NCBI GenBank assembly: GCA_937912115.1
Contig: CALDOI010000284.1
Coordinates: 1 to 41,749 of the forward strand
Direction of reading: 5' to 3'
Length of the DNA stretch: 41,749 nt
Origin: an uncultured Bacteroidota bacterium
Lineage (GTDB): Bacteria; Bacteroidota; Bacteroidia; Bacteroidales; F082
How positions within the stretch are numbered: the first letter of the stretch is position 1; each line of letters begins with the position of its first letter. The notes below the pieces were generated by a model, which searched no databases, was not told where the DNA came from, and saw only the letters and a list, made by a program, of their open reading frames with translations. The translations under genes were made by a program, and so were the position numbers. This document shows, in pieces, positions 35,103-41,749 of this stretch.

Positions 35103-38100
35103 ATGAAATTCATAAAACACTTAATAATTCTTTTAAGTCTCCTTATCTACTCAACTATTTATGGACAAAACGAAGCTAATATCTGGTACTTCGGTCAGCA
35201 TGCAGGTTTAGATTTTAATAGCGGATCACCTGTAGCATTAACTGATGGAGCTCTGACAACTGATGAGGGTTGTGCCACTATTTCTGATGGAAATGGAAAT
35301 ATTCTTTTTTATACTGAAGGAACAACTATTTGGAATAGTGATCATCTGGTTATGGATAATGGAAATGGTTTGTTAGGTAACTTTAGTTCTACTCAATCAG
35401 GTATTATTGTCCCGCAACCCGGAAGCTCGGATATTTATTATGTTTTTACAGTACCTGCTTCACATCAAAATAGTGCTATATTACATTATTCTATTGTTGA
35501 TATGAGCTTTAATGGTGGACTTGGAAAAGTAACATCTAAAAATATATATCTACATGATCCCGTTACGGAAAAAGTAACCTCAGTTGTACATAGTAATGGT
35601 ATCGACTTTTGGGTAGTTACGCATGAGCGTGAAACAGATGCTTTTTGTTCATTTCTGGTATCTTCATCTGGAGTAAATTTGACACCTGTTGTTAGCAATG
35701 TAGGTTCGGTTCACGCTTTACCCCACCAAAACTACATAGGTTACCTGAAAGCATCACCAAATGGTAGTTATATTGCATGTGCTATTTTTGGCTCATTGGA
35801 ACTGGTTGAAATATTTGATTTTGATAATAGTACCGGACAGGTCTCAAATACAATATCAATATCTGGATATACTGGTCCATATGGGATTGAGTTTTCGCCT
35901 GATGAATCAAGACTATATTTTGATGCAGATGCGGATTTATTGCAGGTAAATCTTAATGCCGGATCACCTGCTGATATTATAAATTCAACAATGATAATAA
36001 CCACTGGTAGCTCAGCATATACAGGAGGTGCAATACAACTCGGCCCCGATCAAAAGATATATCACACTCATTGGGATTGTGGATATCTTGATGCTATTTA
36101 TAACCCGAATGAGTTGGGTATTGCATGCAATCATGTTTATGAAGAAGTCTATCTTGACGGGAAGTTAGGAAGCTATGGTCTTCCAACTTTCATCCAAAGC
36201 TACTTTTCAGCATCTATAACCTTTCAAAATAGTTGCTTTGGCGACACAACTTACTTCAGCATTTCCACATCCGATCCAATACAGTCAATATTATGGAATT
36301 TTGGTGATCCTGCATCGGGATCAAACAACACATCTACTGAACTTCAGCCCGGTCACCTATATACTTCAACGGGTAGTTATACTGTTACTGCTTCAATTAT
36401 TTTTACGGGAGGTAATTCACAAGTTTTTACTACCGACCTAACTATCAACGATTCTCCACAAATAAATCTAGGTAATGATACAACCATATGTGGTGCTGCA
36501 ACTCTATTGTTGGATCCCGGCTCAGGCTTCTCTTCCTATTTATGGCAGGATAATTCAACAAACCAACTTTATACGGTAACTCAACCCGGAACTTATTGGG
36601 TAACCGTTACAAATGGTAGTGGTTGTAGTTCAATTGATAGCATTACTGTAACAGTAACACCACCCTTTAATATTTCTCTCGGCAACGATTCAATCTACTG
36701 TTATCAATCTTCAGTAACATTACACGCAGGTAACACATATACAAGCTACCTTTGGCAAGATGGTAGTACCGATTCAATTTTTACTGTTTATAATAATGGA
36801 ACTTATTGGGTAAATGTAACCGATGTAAACGGATGTCCCGGAGGTGATACTATATCTGTATCATTTTTCAGGAATACGGTAGAGCTGGGGAATGACACAA
36901 CTATTTGTTCTAGTAATTCTGTTACTTTGGATGCTGGTATGGGCTTTATTTACTACCAGTGGAATACAGGACAAACAAGTCAGTCAATTATAGCAAGTGC
37001 AAGTGGATTTTACAATGTTGAAGCCAGCTATGCGCATTGCATATCATACGATACAATTGAATTGTCATTTTTTCCATCAGCCACAGCTTTTGCTGGGTCG
37101 AACGAATCAATTTGTCAATACCAACAATTCGATTTTTCAACTTGTACAATACTCCCCTCAGCTACAAATAATGACTCCATCCAATGGCTTGGAGGAAGCG
37201 GTACATTTAGCAATTCAACCCAGTTGCACCCCATATATACTCCCGGTATTGGTGAATTGGGAAATATTACATTATCGTTAATTGCGTATAGCTCTGGTGA
37301 TTGCCCAAACGATACATCTTCCATGGTACTTTCAATAGATACAAAACCCGTATCTCAAATTAACGTACTACCTAATCCTGTGGGATGTGTAGGAAGCCCT
37401 CTTTTGTTTGAAGGTAGCAGTACAACCAATATTGCAAGTTGGATATGGGATTTTAATGATGGTTCAGGTTTAATAAACGGGCAATCCGTATCGCATTCAT
37501 TCTCTTCATCTGGTAATTATGCAGTTAGCCTCACGGTGATCAGCTCGGATGGTTGTTCTGACACAAGCTCATTTTCTGTATTAATAAACCCCCTGCCTCT
37601 TGTCGATTATTCATATCTACCCAACGATTCAATATGTGTAAATGAACTTATTTCATTTACCGATATTAGTACATCAAATATTCAATCGTGGGAATGGGAT
37701 TTCGATGATGGTAATAGTAGTACAATCCAAAACCCTAGCCATATTTATTCAACCGCAGGAAATTATAGTGTTCAATTAATTGTAACTGATAATAACACTT
37801 GTGTAGATTCATTAAACACAATTGTTGAGGTAAATCAACTACCTCAACCTGATTTTAACATACTTCCCAACGATACTGTCTGTGCTAATCAAGCTATAAC
37901 ATTTGATGGGTTTGATATAGTGGGAACACAAATTACAGATTGGCAATGGGACTTTGGTGATGGAAACCTGGGAACTGGTCAGGTTTTTATTCATACGTAC
38001 GCACTTCCGGGTGATTACACAATTACACTTAGCGTATTAAATAGTAATAGCTGTACAGAAATTCATTCAAAATTAGTTCACATAAAATCAATACCCGAGT

Positions 38101-41100
38101 CCAATTTCACAATCTCCCCCAACGATACAAGTTGCTTGGGTGAATTAATTAATCTCGATGCCATAGATATCTCTGGTGATATCACAGCTTGGGATTGGCA
38201 ATATGGTGATGGTAATACGGGCAATGGTCAAAATGTATCGCATACTTATAGCCAGCAGGGCAATATGAATATATTATCCATCTTTACAAATAGTGAGGGA
38301 TGCAGTGATACTGTTGTTCAACAGCGTATTGTACAAGATGTAAATATTTGGTTCAATATAAATCAAAGTCCGAGTTGTCAGAGCTATAATGTTGATTTTG
38401 TTGGAGTAGGTGATTTGGTAACATTCACCCCTTGGGATTGGAACTTTGGTGATGGATCATCACCTGACATAGGTCATAATGTTTCTCATACATATACAAT
38501 TCCCGATACTGTTAATGTGCAACTGGATGTATGCTCCGAACAAGTTATTCAACAGTTGATAATCAACGCATCTTGTCAGGTAGATGCAGGAGGATTGCAA
38601 AGAACATGTCAGGATGTGTATTTTAATTATGCAAATTCAGCAACACCTCCAACTGCAGATGGTTATTCAGCGGTACAATGGTATTCAACAGGTCTTGGAA
38701 CATTTGATAATGCATCTTTGATAACTCCCACATATTTCCCACATCCAACCGAAGGATTAATCCAGAATGATACAATCATTATGACAATGATAGGCTATGG
38801 AGTTTCACCATGTGCAAACGACACTTCATATGCTGAGTTAATAGTTATACCTGGTGCTTATGCCCAAGCAGGTTCAGATGAAAATTCATGCTTTGGGTTG
38901 CCCTATGATTTTGCCAATTCAACAGATTCAGCATTTGCTACAAATTATGCAACAATAAACTGGACCACAAGTGGTACAGGATCATTTGTTGATCCAACAG
39001 CAATGCAACCAATCTATATCCCGGGACCAAGCGAGATAGGCTCTGTAACCCTAACCATGGTAGCCGCAAATATCATCAATTGCGATTCCATCGATGAAAT
39101 GATATTAACTATCAGACCAACTTATGAAGTTCCTATTGATATAACAGTATGTTATTATGATTCAGTTTATGCTCAGGGTGCATGGCGCTATAGTTCCGGA
39201 ATATTCTTTGACACTCTGCAATCAGTCTATGGATGTGATAGTGTAATTGTAACAAACTTCACAGTAAGAGATAAGATAGATAAGGAATTTATCATTTCAA
39301 CAGGCGATTCCATTTGTCTGGGAGAATCAAGTATTTTCAATCAAACTGGTAATGCAAATCTTAATACATGGTCATGGGATTTTGGAGATGGTAACACTTC
39401 CTTCGACCCTAACCCAACACATACTTATGCTACATCAGGAATTTATGATGTAATATTTTCATTCATTGATGAAAACGGATGTAGTGATTCTGCTGTTCAA
39501 CAAGCAACCGTATTTGATTTGCCGGATGTATTCTTTACATCATCCATGAATAATGTTTGTATTAATACAAGTATTAACTTTAGCGGAGTAAGCAACTCAA
39601 ATATACAAAGCTGGTATTGGGACTTTGGTGATGGACAAACCGGAACAGGTCAAAACATATCTCACATTTTTACAACCTGGGGATCATTAACAGTTTCATT
39701 AACAGTAACTGATATAAACGGATGTTCACATACGGCCTATGATAATATCACCATTGCCCAACCACCTGTTGCTGATTTTACATATGAAATAGCTTTATGT
39801 GATTCAATGCAGTTTACTGATTTGTCCCTAAGCCCCCCAGGTTATAACCTCGTTACTTGGTACTGGGATTTTGGCGATGGAATTACATCAAACCTCCAAA
39901 ACCCGGCACACCAATATCCAAGTAACACCACTCCTGGTGGAGAAGTATACAACGTAACATTAACCGTAGTAGCCGATAGCAATGGCTTTATGTGCTCCGA
40001 CTCCATAGTCTTGCCCATAACCGTACCATCCCTACCGGATATCTTTTTCACCTACACTCCCGATCCAACCTGTCTGGGTGACAGTACATATTTCTTTGGA
40101 GAGTCAGGCTTCCCCATAGCTATCTGGCACTGGGACTTTGACGATGGTAATTTTTCCAACGATCAATATGCCAGCCACCTATATGCAAATACAGGCACCT
40201 ATAACGTAGAGTTAAACATCACCGACACAAACGGCTGCGTAAACACCCTAAGCAATGTTATAGAAGTCAACCCCGTACCAACGGTAAGCTTTTCCATGAG
40301 CGACACCACAGCCTGCCATGGCACAGAAATACAATTTACCAGCACCAACAGCCCAAATGTAGCAGTTTGGTACTGGGACTTTGACGATGGATCCTTCTCC
40401 TACGATCAGGACCCAATCCATTACTTCCCCCAGAGAGGTACCTACAATGTAAGCCTGACAGTAACCGACTCAACAGGCTGCTCAGCCACAGCAACCAATC
40501 AGGTACTAATCCTGCCCGGCGCCACAGCAGATTTCACATATCAAAATCTAACCTGTAGCTCTGTATTATTCCAGGATCTAAGTATTGCACCAACAGGCTA
40601 TTTCCTAACAGCATGGGATTGGGACTTTGGCGATGGTACTACTGCCACAGTACAAAATCCATCACATAACTATACCACAGGTATGGGAGTATATGATGTA
40701 ACATTAATTGTAACATCTGATTCAGCAGGCTACTCGTGTACAGATACCATCACACAAACCATCTACACACCGGGACTACCTTCAGTATTTTTCACATGGA
40801 ATCCAGAACCAACAATGCTTGGAGACGCAACAGACTTCTTTGGTACTTCTGGAAACATTATCACTGACTGGTACTGGGACTTCGGAGATGGTAACTTTGC
40901 CACAACTCAAAATACAACGCATAGTTTTACAACCCCCGGAATATTTAATGTAGAATTAAACATTACCGATATCGATGGTTGTCAAAATTCATTAGTCCAT
41001 CAGGTAACAGTAGTTAATCAACCCGAACTTGACTTTAGCTGGAATTATAGCTGTGAAGCAGAACCAATTCAATTTTCCATCGAAAACCCTCCCACAGATA

Positions 41101-41749
41101 TTCCAGCAGTAGCAATCTGGGCCTGGGATTTTGGCGATGGAGGTATCAGCGATGAGATGGAACCATTACATGTTTATGCCCTATCAGGAAATTACAATAT
41201 ATCGCTTACAATAACCGATACATCATCCGCAACAGTTACACTCATAAAACAATTAACAGTAAACCCACCACCCATATCACTATTCGGCTATAACACACCA
41301 ACATGTGTAGATAATCAGGTTCAGTTCAATAATCTTAGCACAACCCTAACAGGCTTTATTACAGAGTGGCACTGGGACTTTGGAGATGGCAATACCCAAA
41401 CAGTAGTATCTTCCAATAACCCAAATGTAATGCACACTTATTCAAATACAGGTACTTATATAGTAACATTAACCGTCGTTAATTCCGATAGTTGCGAAAA
41501 TATCTCGCAGAACTTCATCACCATAAATCCAAGCCCTGTGGCGATGTTTGACTTCAATAGCAGTTGTGCCAATAATCCAATGAGTTTTACCAACAACTCA
41601 ATCGAAAACGGAGGAGGAACAATTGTGACATATCTGTGGAATTTTGATGATCCAACCTCGGGATCAGAAAATACTTCTAATCTGCAAAATCCATTACATA
41701 TATTTAGTACAGCAGGCGATTACAATGTTGCTCTGATTGTTACAAATAT
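35103..41749 (+). CDS. Giant secreted PKD-repeat protein (3' end beyond window)
   Basis: Open for 2215 codons from ATG 35103 to the window edge. A signal peptide (about 1-22, ending IYGQ) is followed by a domain of about 340 residues (ANIWYFGQHAGLDFNSG..., about 25-365) of the beta-propeller type often found at the start of Bacteroidota surface proteins. About 16 PKD-like domains follow, recognised by WxWDFGDG cores (for example near 37441, 37690, 37945, 39376, 39616, 39856, 40876, 41356), with three LGNDTTIC...SYLWQDGST-type Ig-like modules (36465, 36680, 36880) and three CQ/CF-containing modules at about 37090, 38600 and 38870. PKD domains are beta-sandwich spacers that extend adhesins from the cell surface. 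Such proteins usually end in a type IX secretion signal, which would lie outside this window. Codon G+C rises in the last 2 kb. Confidence 0.88.
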   Translation, partial: MKFIKHLIILLSLLIYSTIYGQNEANIWYFGQHAGLDFNSGSPVALTDGALTTDEGCATISDGNGNILFYTEGTTIWNSDHLVMDNGNGLLGNFSSTQSGIIVPQPGSSDIYYVFTVPASHQNSAILHYSIVDMSFNGGLGKVTSKNIYLHDPVTEKVTSVVHSNGIDFWVVTHERETDAFCSFLVSSSGVNLTPVVSNVGSVHALPHQNYIGYLKASPNGSYIACAIFGSLELVEIFDFDNSTGQVSNTISISGYTGPYGIEFSPDESRLYFDADADLLQVNLNAGSPADIINSTMIITTGSSAYTGGAIQLGPDQKIYHTHWDCGYLDAIYNPNELGIACNHVYEEVYLDGKLGSYGLPTFIQSYFSASITFQNSCFGDTTYFSISTSDPIQSILWNFGDPASGSNNTSTELQPGHLYTSTGSYTVTASIIFTGGNSQVFTTDLTINDSPQINLGNDTTICGAATLLLDPGSGFSSYLWQDNSTNQLYTVTQPGTYWVTVTNGSGCSSIDSITVTVTPPFNISLGNDSIYCYQSSVTLHAGNTYTSYLWQDGSTDSIFTVYNNGTYWVNVTDVNGCPGGDTISVSFFRNTVELGNDTTICSSNSVTLDAGMGFIYYQWNTGQTSQSIIASASGFYNVEASYAHCISYDTIELSFFPSATAFAGSNESICQYQQFDFSTCTILPSATNNDSIQWLGGSGTFSNSTQLHPIYTPGIGELGNITLSLIAYSSGDCPNDTSSMVLSIDTKPVSQINVLPNPVGCVGSPLLFEGSSTTNIASWIWDFNDGSGLINGQSVSHSFSSSGNYAVSLTVISSDGCSDTSSFSVLINPLPLVDYSYLPNDSICVNELISFTDISTSNIQSWEWDFDDGNSSTIQNPSHIYSTAGNYSVQLIVTDNNTCVDSLNTIVEVNQLPQPDFNILPNDTVCANQAITFDGFDIVGTQITDWQWDFGDGNLGTGQVFIHTYALPGDYTITLSVLNSNSCTEIHSKLVHIKSIPESNFTISPNDTSCLGELINLDAIDISGDITAWDWQYGDGNTGNGQNVSHTYSQQGNMNILSIFTNSEGCSDTVVQQRIVQDVNIWFNINQSPSCQSYNVDFVGVGDLVTFTPWDWNFGDGSSPDIGHNVSHTYTIPDTVNVQLDVCSEQVIQQLIINASCQVDAGGLQRTCQDVYFNYANSATPPTADGYSAVQWYSTGLGTFDNASLITPTYFPHPTEGLIQNDTIIMTMIGYGVSPCANDTSYAELIVIPGAYAQAGSDENSCFGLPYDFANSTDSAFATNYATINWTTSGTGSFVDPTAMQPIYIPGPSEIGSVTLTMVAANIINCDSIDEMILTIRPTYEVPIDITVCYYDSVYAQGAWRYSSGIFFDTLQSVYGCDSVIVTNFTVRDKIDKEFIISTGDSICLGESSIFNQTGNANLNTWSWDFGDGNTSFDPNPTHTYATSGIYDVIFSFIDENGCSDSAVQQATVFDLPDVFFTSSMNNVCINTSINFSGVSNSNIQSWYWDFGDGQTGTGQNISHIFTTWGSLTVSLTVTDINGCSHTAYDNITIAQPPVADFTYEIALCDSMQFTDLSLSPPGYNLVTWYWDFGDGITSNLQNPAHQYPSNTTPGGEVYNVTLTVVADSNGFMCSDSIVLPITVPSLPDIFFTYTPDPTCLGDSTYFFGESGFPIAIWHWDFDDGNFSNDQYASHLYANTGTYNVELNITDTNGCVNTLSNVIEVNPVPTVSFSMSDTTACHGTEIQFTSTNSPNVAVWYWDFDDGSFSYDQDPIHYFPQRGTYNVSLTVTDSTGCSATATNQVLILPGATADFTYQNLTCSSVLFQDLSIAPTGYFLTAWDWDFGDGTTATVQNPSHNYTTGMGVYDVTLIVTSDSAGYSCTDTITQTIYTPGLPSVFFTWNPEPTMLGDATDFFGTSGNIITDWYWDFGDGNFATTQNTTHSFTTPGIFNVELNITDIDGCQNSLVHQVTVVNQPELDFSWNYSCEAEPIQFSIENPPTDIPAVAIWAWDFGDGGISDEMEPLHVYALSGNYNISLTITDTSSATVTLIKQLTVNPPPISLFGYNTPTCVDNQVQFNNLSTTLTGFITEWHWDFGDGNTQTVVSSNNPNVMHTYSNTGTYIVTLTVVNSDSCENISQNFITINPSPVAMFDFNSSCANNPMSFTNNSIENGGGTIVTYLWNFDDPTSGSENTSNLQNPLHIFSTAGDYNVALIVTN

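Overview
The window (35% GC by impression, long AT-rich spacers) looks like a Bacteroidota chromosome segment, not resolved to genus. Reasons: start codons preceded by A/T-rich sequence with no Shine-Dalgarno motif in nearly every gene, giant secreted PKD/gliding-type proteins, the Bacteroidota form of the RHS/YD cluster, short secreted lipoproteins ending their signal peptide in a Cys, and two small Cys-containing proteins of a type I associate with this phylum. No rRNA or tRNA gene, CRISPR array or intact insertion sequence was seen.

Left part (1-10561, all minus strand): an accessory, defence-island-like block. It holds a membrane P-loop NTPase of KAP-like layout (cut by the window edge), a patatin-like lipase, a small secreted protein next to a zinc-dependent phospholipase C-like hydrolase, a 48-residue Cys protein, a PD-(D/E)XK nuclease-like ORF broken by an amber codon, a HEPN-like protein, a compact two-gene RiPP locus (38-residue precursor with a Pro/Gly/Arg-rich two-Cys core plus a radical SAM/SPASM maturase) and a second HEPN-like protein of 450 residues. 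The RiPP genes carry strong AGGAGG-type ribosome binding sites, unlike everything else here, which suggests transfer from a Shine-Dalgarno-using lineage.

Middle (10562-13972, plus strand): about 1 kb of low-complexity spacer, then a SLOG/DprA-like gene and an orphan type II secretion F-family membrane gene, each bordered by three copies of a composite repeat (9-bp hairpin plus runs of ATTCACTC).

Right part (13973-33200, plus strand): a same-strand polymorphic-toxin-like cluster. Two small exported proteins precede a 1788-residue exported protein, a beta-helix/PKD protein that appears to carry the missing C-terminal part of that same giant, a 278-residue exported protein, a 2915-residue RHS protein with a variable C-terminal tip, and a 155-residue candidate immunity protein overlapping the RHS stop codon by one base. 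It ends in a 9-bp hairpin plus T-run. Then follow REP-like hairpins, a 68-residue Cys/His protein, a lipoprotein with a clear terminator, and the N-terminal 2215 codons of a giant surface protein with about 16 PKD repeats that runs off the window.

The most promising candidates for something undescribed are the two-gene RiPP locus, the split giant plus RHS tip/immunity pair, and the patatin/KAP-like NTPase pair.
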